From Calditrichota bacterium (GTDB taxonomy: Bacteria > Zhuqueibacterota > Zhuqueibacteria > Residuimicrobiales > Krinioviventaceae), in NCBI GenBank assembly GCA_003818595.1, contig RPQV01000215.1, positions 1 to 6,330 of the forward strand: a DNA stretch of 6,330 nucleotides, given 5' to 3'. How positions within the stretch are numbered: position 1 is the stretch's first letter; each line of letters starts with the position of its first letter. The notes below the pieces were generated by a model. It saw only the letters and a program-made list of their open reading frames with translations, was not told the DNA's origin and did no database searches. Made by a program: the position numbers and the translations under genes. Of the stretch, positions 1 through 6,330 are shown piece by piece.

Positions 1-589
1 CATGAGGATCACCGGCATCTGGAATCAGAAACCAATCTTCTTGCCTGAACAAATCCTTGCCTGTTCGCATGATAAATTCCAAACCGTATTCACTTCCTGT
101 TTCCTCATCCGCAACGATAAGCAAACCGATCGTGAATTCCGGCTCGATTCTCATTTCCCGCAATGCCTTGATGGCTATCAAGGCGCTCACAAGTCCCTGA
201 TGGTTATCCTCGGTTCCGCGGCCAACGAGCATATCATCTTTTACCTGCAATTGAAATGGCTGAGCATCCCATTTGCTCAAATCGCCGGCTGGAACTACGT
301 CCATGTGCGTAATCACCCACACCGTTTTATTCCGTTGCTTGCCGTAAATCTTAGCGACAAGATTGGGACGCTTTCCGCTCATTACCCGTTCGTCCGGGGC
401 ATCATAACGAGTCAGCTCATCAACTCCCACTTCTCTTAATAATTGCTCGATATAGGACGCTTTTAAATCCTCACCTTGCCCTCCAGATTCCGGCGCAAGA
501 GCGGGAATAGCCACTAGACAGCGTTGGATTTCAATGATTTCTTCTCGATAGGAATTCAGTTGGGCAAGTAAAAGATCAAAATCATCCAT
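1..589 (-). CDS. M20-family zinc metallopeptidase (dipeptidase/deacylase type), C-terminus beyond left edge
   Basis: This frame stays open from the ATG at 589 to the left edge, giving 196 residues of a family usually around 400-460 residues long. The M20 metal-site motifs appear in order. THMDVVPAG holds zinc ligand His95 and Asp97. GRGTEDNHQG holds the bridging Asp128. ADEETGS holds the catalytic base Glu162 and zinc ligand Glu163. PDAG holds zinc ligand Asp191. The family uses two zinc ions to hydrolyse dipeptides, acyl-amino acids or similar amides, normally in the cytoplasm, and no signal peptide is seen. The EDNxQG form of the third motif, rather than the commoner DDKG or DMKG, points to the M20 dipeptidase-like branch instead of ArgE or DapE proper, but the substrate cannot be told. 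The ATG overlaps the end of the WbqC gene by 8 bases and has its own Shine-Dalgarno site, so translational coupling is likely. The dimerisation (lid) domain and the last zinc ligand lie outside the window. Confidence 0.93.
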   Translation of the reverse strand, partial: MDDFDLLLAQLNSYREEIIEIQRCLVAIPALAPESGGQGEDLKASYIEQLLREVGVDELTRYDAPDERVMSGKRPNLVAKIYGKQRNKTVWVITHMDVVPAGDLSKWDAQPFQLQVKDDMLVGRGTEDNHQGLVSALIAIKALREMRIEPEFTIGLLIVADEETGSEYGLEFIMRTGKDLFRQEDWFLIPDAGDPH

Positions 590-1295
590 GGATGTTTCCT
601 CTTTGATGGAGTACAGACTTGCACAGCAATGACCGGCTCTGTTCACCCTCATTAAACAGCAGATCTAATCCTGAAAGATTAGGAATGAATTTACCGTACA
701 GCTGATGATATTCAGGCGAATTGAACCTGTATAAAACAACAGAAAAGCCTCTCTTCTCAATTTCATCGATATGAATGAGCTCCGCCTCTTTTTCTTCCGC
801 AAGATATTCCATGCAGTCTGTTTCCTCAAGCCATTTCACAACCCTGCAAGTTCGGTCATCGACATTTTGCAGCAACTGCGCGTTGATTGAATTGAATTTG
901 ATCCCCATTTTATGACATAAAAACTGCGTGGATAATGCACAATAATCCTGCAGGAAGCTGAATTCCTTTTTCAAAATATTTTCAAGTTCATCCTGAAGAA
1001 AAAAATAATATGGAGAGTTCTGATAGCTCACATGCAATGCTTTGAGATGTGAAAAACGACTAAAATGAGCCCAATCGATGGCCGTATTCGCAATGGTGGC
1101 CGGATGAAAACCGGTGCTTATGACCGGAACAGTCAACCAATGAGCACCTGCAGATGTTTTGATCCTTGCACGGTTAATGACGGAATGTTTTTTATATATG
1201 AAAGTGTTCGCCCACACAACGACATCCGCTGCATTTATTCTCGCCAGAGTGCTGATCTCTGGAAAGTATGAAGGTTGTATGACCGTCAACCGCAA
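582..1295 (-). CDS. WbqC-family protein
   Basis: A 237-residue protein matching the WbqC-like family (PF08889) in length and layout. It opens with TVIQPSYFPE, the counterpart of the family's IHQPnYlPW motif. It continues with AADVVVW, then YKKHSVINRARIKTSAG and HWLTVPV, which correspond to the family's 'sw.NRn.Ik...g..wLTvPv' signature around residues 35-58. The middle has the expected helical stretch with aromatic pairs (SPYYFF near residue 95). WbqC proteins occur in O-antigen and other surface-glycan loci and are thought to modify sugars; the exact reaction is not established to my knowledge. The usual His before Gln-Pro is Ile here and the usual Trp after Pro is Glu, so this is a divergent member. 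There is no ATG near the N-terminus: TTG at 1295 gives the family-like start MRLTVIQP and lies 12 bases after the tex stop, with a weak AGG about 6 bases ahead. No sugar-biosynthesis genes are next to it in the window; it sits between tex and an M20 peptidase, probably co-transcribed with both. Confidence 0.88.
   Translation of the reverse strand: MRLTVIQPSYFPEISTLARINAADVVVWANTFIYKKHSVINRARIKTSAGAHWLTVPVISTGFHPATIANTAIDWAHFSRFSHLKALHVSYQNSPYYFFLQDELENILKKEFSFLQDYCALSTQFLCHKMGIKFNSINAQLLQNVDDRTCRVVKWLEETDCMEYLAEEKEAELIHIDEIEKRGFSVVLYRFNSPEYHQLYGKFIPNLSGLDLLFNEGEQSRSLLCKSVLHQRGNIHG
597..602 (-). promoter_or_regulatory. Shine-Dalgarno site of the M20 peptidase gene
   Basis: AGAGGA on the minus strand sits 7 bases ahead of the ATG at 589. 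It lies inside the last codons of the WbqC gene. It supports 589 as the start and implies that ribosomes ending the WbqC frame can reinitiate nearby. Confidence 0.7.
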
Positions 1296-1307
1296 ATGGC
1301 CTGGAAT

Positions 1308-3473
1308 TTAATCTAACACCATACTTAAAGCGATGCGCCCGCGTTCTTTATCAATGCTGATCACTTTCACCTCCACGATATCGCCGACAGAGACAACATC
1401 CAAAGGATTTTTAACATATCGCTTTGCCATCCTGCTCAAATGGACCAGACCATCCTGTTTGACGCCGATATCGACAAAAGCACCAAAATCGACAACATTA
1501 CGTACTGTTCCCTTGAGCACCATTCCCTCTTTTAAATCGTCTATACTCAAAACATCGCTGCGCAAAATGATCGGCGGCATTTCATCGCGGGGATCTCGAT
1601 TGGGCTTTTCAAGGCTGTCCACAATATCGACCAGGGTTTCCTTTCCGCATCCGATCAAAGATGCGAATTCGTCTAATGAGCGACTATCCTTCGCAAGCCG
1701 TTGACGGAGTAATTTTCCGTTCTCGGTCACCTGTGTCAATGACAGGCCTAATGTCTGCATCAATTTAAGAACCGCACTATATGATTCGGGATGAACGGCT
1801 GTTGAATCGAGAAAATTCTCGCTCTCGCGAACGCGCAAAAAACCCGCAGCCTGCGTGAAAGCATTGCTCCCCAATCCTTTTATATTTTTCAGCTCTTCCC
1901 GTGATGTAAAGCTGCCGTTCTCTTCTCGATATTTGACAATGTTTTCAGCCACGCGGGTATTCACACCCGCGACATATTGAAGCAGCGAAGACGAAGAAGT
2001 ATTTAAATCAACACCGACAAGATTAACCGCCGATTCAACAACCTGATCCAATGCCTCTGACAAACGGGTTTGATTAACATCATGTTGATATAAACCTACG
2101 CCGATCGATTTAGGATCGATCTTGACCAGCTCTGAAAGCGGATCCAACAATCGCCTGGCAATGGAAATATTGCCGCGCATTGAAGCTTCCAACTCTGGAA
2201 ATTCCTTTTTTGCAATGGGAGATGCAGAATAAACCGATGCCCCGGCTTCATTTACAAGAGTATAATAAACCGATCGATCCAATTCTCCAATCAATTCTGC
2301 AACCATTTTTTCTGTCTCACGACTCGCTGTGCCATTCCCAATACTCACAACAGCAATATTATTCTTTTCAATCAGTCGTTTGATGGTTTCCTTCGCCTCT
2401 GTGATTTGATTCTGCGGTGGGTGGGGGTATATCGTAACCCCTTCAAGATATTTCCCTGTGGCATCGATCGCCGCCGCTTTGCAGCCGGTACGGTAACCGG
2501 GATCGATGCCAAGAATATTGTGTCCCTTAAGGGGCGGGGTCATTAACAAAGCCCGCAGATTTCGCGCAAAAATCGCAATGGCGTGCTCGTCAGCCGATTC
2601 GGACATCATGTTGCGCAATTCACGTTCAATCGCCGGTGCAATCAGCCGAAGATAGGCATCGTCAATCGCTGTTTTTAACTCATCAGCAAAAATACTCTGT
2701 GGATTCGAAGGATGAATTCTTTGAATTTCAGCAATCATGTCCGCGACGGGAACGTCAACCGTGACTCGAAGATAATTTTCTCTTTCGCCTCTATTAATTG
2801 CCAAGATGCGGTAAGCCGGGATTGTTTTGAGTGATTCAGCAAATTGGGCATAAATCTGATATTCAGCAACATCTTCAGGATTGCGCGCTTCAGAAGTAAT
2901 GACGCCCTTTTGTTGACTATGTTCACGAATAACCTTTCGGACTTGCGCGTCGTCCGATATCATTTCTGCAACAATATCACGGGCTCCTGAAAGCGCATCA
3001 TCGATGGTCTCAACGCCTTTTTCAACATCGATAAACAATGCGACGACTTGCTCAAGAGTTCTCTCATCTTGTTCCTGGCTGATAATCATTTGAGCCAGCG
3101 GTTCTAAACCCTTTTCTCTGGCAATTGTTGCACGAGTGCGTCTTTTGGGTTTATACGGCAGATAAAGGTCTTCGACATCCTGAAGTTTTGTCGCAGCCCT
3201 GATCTGTGCTTCCAACTCCGCCGTGAGTTTTCCTTGCTCTTCTATTGATTTTAAAACGGTTTGCTTTCGTTCTTCGAGATTTCTCAAATATCGGATGCGT
3301 TCCCATACAGCGCGTATCTGCTCTTCATCTAAACTTCCGGTGACTTCCTTCCGATAGCGGGCAATAAACGGAACAGTATTCTCCTCGTCGAGAAGACCGA
3401 CGGTATTTTTAATCTGATTCCAGGAGAGCCCCAATTCTTCCGCTATAATTGTGAACAACTGCTGTTCGTCCAT
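1308..3473 (-). CDS. tex: Tex, S1-domain RNA-binding transcription accessory protein
   Basis: A complete 721-residue Tex protein, slightly shorter than E. coli Tex (about 770). The order of domains is clear. The Tex N-terminal helical region spans about 1-190, with the near-invariant LLDEENTVPFIARYRKEVTG at 28-46 and DLYLPYKPKRRTR at 102-114. A YqgF/RuvC-like RNase H fold spans about 318-445, with LGIDPGYRTG at 321-330 and IGNGTASRETE at 378-388. SELVKIDPKSIGVGLYQHDV is at 447-466. Tandem helix-hairpin-helix motifs span about 497-546, with VAGVNTRVAENIV and IKGLGSNAF. An S1 RNA-binding domain spans about 646-717, with GTVRNVVDFGAFVDIGVKQDGLVHLS. Tex is the bacterial counterpart of the Spt6 core; it binds nucleic acid and is linked to transcription and RNA metabolism in the cytoplasm. 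The start at 3473 is chosen because it begins the family N-terminus (MDEQQLFTIIAEEL) and has GGAGG 4 bases ahead. It is the first gene of a probable operon with the WbqC and M20 genes. Confidence 0.97.
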   Translation of the reverse strand: MDEQQLFTIIAEELGLSWNQIKNTVGLLDEENTVPFIARYRKEVTGSLDEEQIRAVWERIRYLRNLEERKQTVLKSIEEQGKLTAELEAQIRAATKLQDVEDLYLPYKPKRRTRATIAREKGLEPLAQMIISQEQDERTLEQVVALFIDVEKGVETIDDALSGARDIVAEMISDDAQVRKVIREHSQQKGVITSEARNPEDVAEYQIYAQFAESLKTIPAYRILAINRGERENYLRVTVDVPVADMIAEIQRIHPSNPQSIFADELKTAIDDAYLRLIAPAIERELRNMMSESADEHAIAIFARNLRALLMTPPLKGHNILGIDPGYRTGCKAAAIDATGKYLEGVTIYPHPPQNQITEAKETIKRLIEKNNIAVVSIGNGTASRETEKMVAELIGELDRSVYYTLVNEAGASVYSASPIAKKEFPELEASMRGNISIARRLLDPLSELVKIDPKSIGVGLYQHDVNQTRLSEALDQVVESAVNLVGVDLNTSSSSLLQYVAGVNTRVAENIVKYREENGSFTSREELKNIKGLGSNAFTQAAGFLRVRESENFLDSTAVHPESYSAVLKLMQTLGLSLTQVTENGKLLRQRLAKDSRSLDEFASLIGCGKETLVDIVDSLEKPNRDPRDEMPPIILRSDVLSIDDLKEGMVLKGTVRNVVDFGAFVDIGVKQDGLVHLSRMAKRYVKNPLDVVSVGDIVEVKVISIDKERGRIALSMVLD

Positions 3474-3477
3474 TTTT

Positions 3478-3482
3478 CCTCC
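3478..3482 (-). promoter_or_regulatory. Shine-Dalgarno site of tex
   Basis: GGAGG on the minus strand followed by four A bases and then the ATG at 3473. It is the strongest ribosome-binding site in the window and fixes the tex start 20 codons inside the longer open frame, which could otherwise begin at the TTG at 3533. Confidence 0.85.
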
Positions 3483-3498
3483 AATAAACAGCTTAAAA

Positions 3499-3520
3499 TC
3501 GATAAATATATAATCATCGA
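3499..3520. promoter_or_regulatory. imperfect palindrome over the tex -10 box, possible operator
   Basis: A 22-base imperfect inverted repeat with perfect outer arms TCGAT and ATCGA; 18 of 22 positions agree with its own reverse complement. It covers the predicted -10 box and reaches the predicted start of transcription, where a repressor would act. The centre is AT-rich and would be partly self-complementary by chance, so the outer five-base arms carry most of the weight. No regulator is identified. Confidence 0.3.
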
Positions 3521-3533
3521 CAATAAAAATCAA
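3505..3533 (-). promoter_or_regulatory. sigma-70-type promoter of the tex operon
   Basis: On the minus strand a -35 box TTGATT (3533-3528) and a -10 box TATATT (3510-3505) are separated by exactly 17 bases. This predicts a transcription start near 3498 and a leader of about 25 bases that includes the GGAGG site. The match to the bacterial consensus TTGACA/TATAAT is good (4 of 6 and 5 of 6), though the region is AT-rich, which raises the chance of a random match. Confidence 0.6.
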
Positions 3534-3560
3534 GCGATTTAAGCAATTTATTGAAAGCTA

Positions 3561-3577
3561 AACGGAAATCAACGGAA
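3561..3577. repeat. short tandem direct repeat AACGGAA in the intergenic gap
   Basis: AACGGAA occurs at 3561-3567 and again at 3571-3577, a spacing of 10 bases or about one helical turn. It lies upstream of the predicted tex -35 box, on the side where an activator could bind. It may also be chance; no family of sites is recognised. Confidence 0.3.
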
Positions 3578-3587
3578 GAATCTCTTT

Positions 3588-3609
3588 AAATCAAGTTCTG
3601 ACCCCTTTT
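3588..3609. repeat. REP-like repeat motif fused to the 3' end of the barrel/OmpA gene
   Basis: The plus strand reads AAATCAAGTTCTGACCCC followed by TTTT. From memory, and not from a search, this closely resembles the AAATCAAG(A/T)(C/T)CTGACCCC motif scattered in many bacterial genomes, often near REP-associated tyrosine transposases. Read on the minus strand it supplies the last codons and the TGA stop of the preceding gene (ending Lys-Gly-Val-Arg-Thr). No second, inverted copy and no transposase lie in the window, so it would be a solitary end or a decayed copy. Confidence 0.45.
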
Positions 3610-6330
3610 CGATAAAATATGATTTCAATGCGTCGATTCACCATCCTTTCCAAGGATGTCTCATTTTCATTGCTGTTTTGACTCATGGACAACGGACGTG
3701 ACTCTCCCCAACCCACCGGTGCATCAAGTCGCTGTGCAAGCCTGGAAAGCTCTTTGTTATCACTCAGTTCAAGCTGATTTATAAAAGCAGTCGTAAAACG
3801 CTCAGCACGACGCTGCGAAAGATTCTGGTTAACCCGTTCAGACCCTATTGAACAGGCATGACCTTCAATTCGAACACGAATTTCCGGATCTGACAACATT
3901 TTTTCCACCAACAACTTGAATTCACGTCCGTTCAATGCCATGATCGGATCAGTCGAGGCAAACTGCAGGGAAATGGTGTGAACATATTCATTAATTCTTT
4001 CATTTTCATGGAAATGGGCAATGAGAGTTTTAGAACTGAATTGTCTTCCCAAAGAATCCGTAAACATAATCGTATAGGACGCTGTTTGACCCAGCAGCAT
4101 GTTCAAGTCACTTTGTTTCATCCGCCAATAAAATCCGGATAACCTTTTCTTCATTTCGAAACTCGGCAATGACTGGATGCTCTTTCCCTTGTCAGTGGCG
4201 CATACGATTGCAGCCTCTTTGACAGGTAATGAAGATCGAATATTGGTGCTGAAATAAATATCATCTCCGCTCAACTCGGAATTTGTCTGAAACACAGGGG
4301 CAAATAACAGTGAGGCATCCTCTTTGGCAGTCGAAATTGATACGTGTCGTCGCTCTTCTAAAATCTTTTCGAGGTCTGTCGTATTGGGTGGAAAATTCCT
4401 TTTCGATAGAGCCATTGGATCAAGGAGCGTGATTTGACTTTTGTCCACACCATTTTCGATCAATAGAGCCTGTACCGCGGCAGTGCGCCGTGTCGCCAAA
4501 GAAAGATCATTTTCTCCTGAATTGGGATCAATAAATCCTTGAAGCGAAATGATCAATTGCGGATTCTGCACTAATCTTTTTGCCAGTATGCGACAAGTTG
4601 GCATTTGTGTTGAAGAATCAGTATAGCACACTGAAATTTCAGCGCTTGATATCGGAAAAGAAATATTGGGAATAAAGGGGATTTCCAAAATCTTCTTATC
4701 GCTTTGAATATTAAATGTGCTGTCTTCAACAGTTGTTGAACCTTTGGGAATAGTATAAAAATATTCTTCTTTAACAGGTAGATCGGTTGGATTTTCTATC
4801 TCCATGTCAAGATAAAATTGAAATTTGTGTTTCCCCTGAAGAGAGGAAGACCAGGTCAGGTCGACTGTTTTAGATTCACCTGCTTTTAAAGAACGAATAG
4901 TTTCAGTGACAATATTTTTCTCTGCAGCTCCGATGCTCAAATCATTCGCAGCCAGCGAAGCCAGGCTAAAATCTAATTGATCAATCCCATCTATCCAGCG
5001 CAGTCGAAAATCAGATGAAGCTCTTTGTCCGGTATTTTCAACGGTAACACGTATTATTCCCTGGTTGTCTTCCATTGATATCGTTGGATGATGAACAAAC
5101 TGAATATCTTTAATTTCTATCGCGGGAGAAGGAATATAAAAGCTGGAAATTTTTCCGAATTCCCCGTGTGCAAAACGAACTTGATTATCTCGATCTATTG
5201 CGGCTACAGCCCAAAAGTGCTTTCCAGCAGAAAGATTATCAACAGCGGTAAAAGTCTGTTCGATCTCCTTATTGACAGTCATTGGTGTTTTTAACAGCGC
5301 CAAAAACAATTCCGGATCATTATCATAAGATGCAATGACATGCGAAATCCCGGCACTGTCATCGTCAACGAATAAATGATATTTTACGGCATCAAAAACA
5401 TCAAAATCTAATGAAGGTTTCCAACGCAGAATAATTTCATTGCTGTAGATTGTGTCATTATGCACTGGAGCCAAAAAAGTAAAAGATTCAGGAACGGTTG
5501 GGAAATGCGCAGCACTACCACGATAAGTTCGTGCAAAAGCGTCTCCACCGTCTAAGGAAGCAACATCCAGTCGAAAGGCGTTATGTTTAGACGGAAATGC
5601 CTGGCCGATCGCCATTCCCACATCATCTAGTCTTATACCTGCGCCAACAGTGAATTTTTTAAATAAATCACTGCCAAAATCATATCCAGCGCTGATCGAT
5701 ATGAGACGATGGAAGAGCAATTCGCTGCCGACTGCCCAGTATGACTTTTCGTCTCGTGTGGTGATGAAATCGGCCTCACAGATGAGCTGAATGCCGGCGT
5801 GAGTGCCCAGATATAAAGATAATCCGGATTTACTGGAAAGGGGTAATGGCGTAGCCATGTTTTCAAAAATCAATCCTTGCCCCATCTGCGAAATCCCAAA
5901 ACCGGCACCGATGACGGCGTTCAACTTTTTCCCAACGCGAAATGCAGTCGTCTTTGCCATGATCCCCGCATCAAAAACAAAAGAGTGGGCAGAATATTGA
6001 GCCAGAGTTGAATTGAGATATTTGGCATTCACTCCCAAAGCCAGGGTTTGATTTTTCAACAGAATCGGCTGGCCAATGCTCAATGAGAGTAGAAAATCAC
6101 CTGCAGAAGCAGGCGGAAGATTATCACTGTTGTTATTAAACTCTGGGACTCCTTGATACAGCACTCCCAGTCCAAATCGAGTTTGGGAACTGAATGGCGT
6201 AGGGATCTTCCTGGCATAAATAAAGGAGGCATTATAGACATCGGCAATCCATTTGGAATAACTGGCTGCCCATTGCCACTCGTGAAAAAAGCCGGCTGCT
6301 CCGGCATTCCCAAAAACCGCATGAGGATCG
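3591..6330 (-). CDS. PorV/PorQ-like outer-membrane barrel fused to FN3-like, CARDB-like and two OmpA-like domains; N-terminus beyond right edge
   Basis: The frame is open to the right edge, so 912 residues are visible and the start is outside. The first residues (DPHAVFGNAGAAGF) match the DxxAlfwNPAGla segment of PorV/PorQ-type barrels, so roughly 40-65 residues including a signal peptide are probably missing. Visible residues 1 to about 270 are a beta-barrel, with alternating strands such as YSKWIADVYNASFIYARKIP and VGAGIRLDDVGMAIG. Residues about 280-400 are fibronectin-III-like (FTFLAPVHNDTIYSNEIILRW; GKHFWAVAAIDRD). Residues about 402-510 are CARDB-like (IIRVTVENTGQRASSDFRLRW; LKAGESKTVDLTW). 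Residues about 547-667 are a divergent OmpA-like domain (LQGFIDPNSG, LATRRTAAV, ERRHV). Residues about 670-773 are an uncharacterised, probably beta-rich linker. Residues about 783-905 are a canonical OmpA C-terminal domain (IEGHACSIGS, NLSQRRAERF, GWGESRP, NRRIEI). The inferred topology is a barrel in the outer membrane with a long periplasmic arm holding peptidoglycan. The last residues, KGVRT, come from a REP-like motif. Confidence 0.88.
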   Translation of the reverse strand, partial: DPHAVFGNAGAAGFFHEWQWAASYSKWIADVYNASFIYARKIPTPFSSQTRFGLGVLYQGVPEFNNNSDNLPPASAGDFLLSLSIGQPILLKNQTLALGVNAKYLNSTLAQYSAHSFVFDAGIMAKTTAFRVGKKLNAVIGAGFGISQMGQGLIFENMATPLPLSSKSGLSLYLGTHAGIQLICEADFITTRDEKSYWAVGSELLFHRLISISAGYDFGSDLFKKFTVGAGIRLDDVGMAIGQAFPSKHNAFRLDVASLDGGDAFARTYRGSAAHFPTVPESFTFLAPVHNDTIYSNEIILRWKPSLDFDVFDAVKYHLFVDDDSAGISHVIASYDNDPELFLALLKTPMTVNKEIEQTFTAVDNLSAGKHFWAVAAIDRDNQVRFAHGEFGKISSFYIPSPAIEIKDIQFVHHPTISMEDNQGIIRVTVENTGQRASSDFRLRWIDGIDQLDFSLASLAANDLSIGAAEKNIVTETIRSLKAGESKTVDLTWSSSLQGKHKFQFYLDMEIENPTDLPVKEEYFYTIPKGSTTVEDSTFNIQSDKKILEIPFIPNISFPISSAEISVCYTDSSTQMPTCRILAKRLVQNPQLIISLQGFIDPNSGENDLSLATRRTAAVQALLIENGVDKSQITLLDPMALSKRNFPPNTTDLEKILEERRHVSISTAKEDASLLFAPVFQTNSELSGDDIYFSTNIRSSLPVKEAAIVCATDKGKSIQSLPSFEMKKRLSGFYWRMKQSDLNMLLGQTASYTIMFTDSLGRQFSSKTLIAHFHENERINEYVHTISLQFASTDPIMALNGREFKLLVEKMLSDPEIRVRIEGHACSIGSERVNQNLSQRRAERFTTAFINQLELSDNKELSRLAQRLDAPVGWGESRPLSMSQNSNENETSLERMVNRRIEIIFYRKGVRT

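Noticed and set aside
1..10. CATGAGGATC at the extreme left is repeated directly at 6320-6329 at the right edge, suggesting a circular molecule with terminal overlap
   Set aside because: The match stops after 10 bases (A at 11, G at 6330), and the copies encode Asp-Pro-His in two unrelated proteins, an M20 peptidase and a barrel, so it is best seen as coincidence.
2..439. A 145-codon plus-strand open frame
   Set aside because: It is antisense to the M20 peptidase, whose translation shows all expected metal-site motifs; the plus-strand product resembles nothing known to me.
1333..1704. A 123-codon plus-strand open frame, with smaller ones at 1065-1271 and 5088-5294
   Set aside because: These are antisense to tex, the WbqC gene and the barrel/OmpA gene and have low-complexity Ser/Thr/Arg-rich or featureless products.
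2735..2926. A 63-codon minus-strand frame inside tex
   Set aside because: It is out of frame with a strongly conserved Tex protein and has no independent support.
3474..3533. A 20-residue N-terminal extension of Tex starting at the TTG at 3533
   Set aside because: The extension (beginning MIFIVDDYIF) has no family counterpart, its TTG is part of the predicted -35 box, and the ATG at 3473 has a strong GGAGG site and the correct Tex N-terminus.
3541..3560. Possible terminator hairpin (CAAT/ATTG with AGC/GCT) between the barrel/OmpA gene and tex
   Set aside because: The stem is short, interrupted and AT-rich, and is not followed by a clean run of T on the minus strand.
6162..6164. GTG at 6164 as the start of the barrel/OmpA protein
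   Set aside because: The same frame stays open for 55 more codons to the window edge and encodes clear PorV/PorQ-like barrel sequence (DPHAVFGNAG, YSKWIADVYNASF), so the true start is outside the window.
6080..6322. An 80-codon minus-strand frame near the right edge
   Set aside because: It overlaps the barrel gene in another frame and its protein has no recognisable features.

Overview
The window carries four protein genes, all on the minus strand, with very little non-coding DNA. Read in the direction of transcription (from high to low coordinates) they are: (1) a long outer-membrane/periplasmic protein whose N-terminus lies beyond the right edge (6330-3591), with a PorV/PorQ-type beta-barrel followed by a fibronectin-III-like domain, a CARDB-like domain and two OmpA-like peptidoglycan-binding domains; (2) tex, the conserved RNA-binding transcription accessory factor (3473-1308); (3) a WbqC-family protein (1295-582); and (4) the first 196 residues of an M20-family zinc peptidase running off the left edge (589-1).

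The combination of a PorV/PorQ-like barrel with OmpA domains suggests a diderm bacterium of the broad FCB (Fibrobacterota-Chlorobiota-Bacteroidota) group or a neighbouring candidate phylum such as Calditrichota or KSB1. This is an inference from protein style. The base composition is moderate, and the Shine-Dalgarno sequences and the promoter ahead of tex look like ordinary sigma-70 types rather than the TTTG-type -33 box of Bacteroidota, so a typical Bacteroidota member is less likely.

tex, the WbqC gene and the M20 gene look like one transcription unit. A 12-base gap separates the first two, the last two overlap by 8 bases, and a good promoter plus Shine-Dalgarno site lies just ahead of tex. 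The 117-base gap between the barrel/OmpA gene and tex (3474-3590) is the only real intergenic region. It holds a REP-like motif that runs into the end of the upstream gene, a short direct repeat, the tex promoter, and an imperfect palindrome over the -10 box. No clear rho-independent terminator is visible there.

The functional themes are cell envelope (barrel/OmpA protein, WbqC protein), RNA and transcription (Tex), and peptide turnover (M20). No RNA genes, CRISPR arrays, complete mobile elements or recognisable defence system were seen. The most distinctive object is the multidomain barrel-to-peptidoglycan protein.
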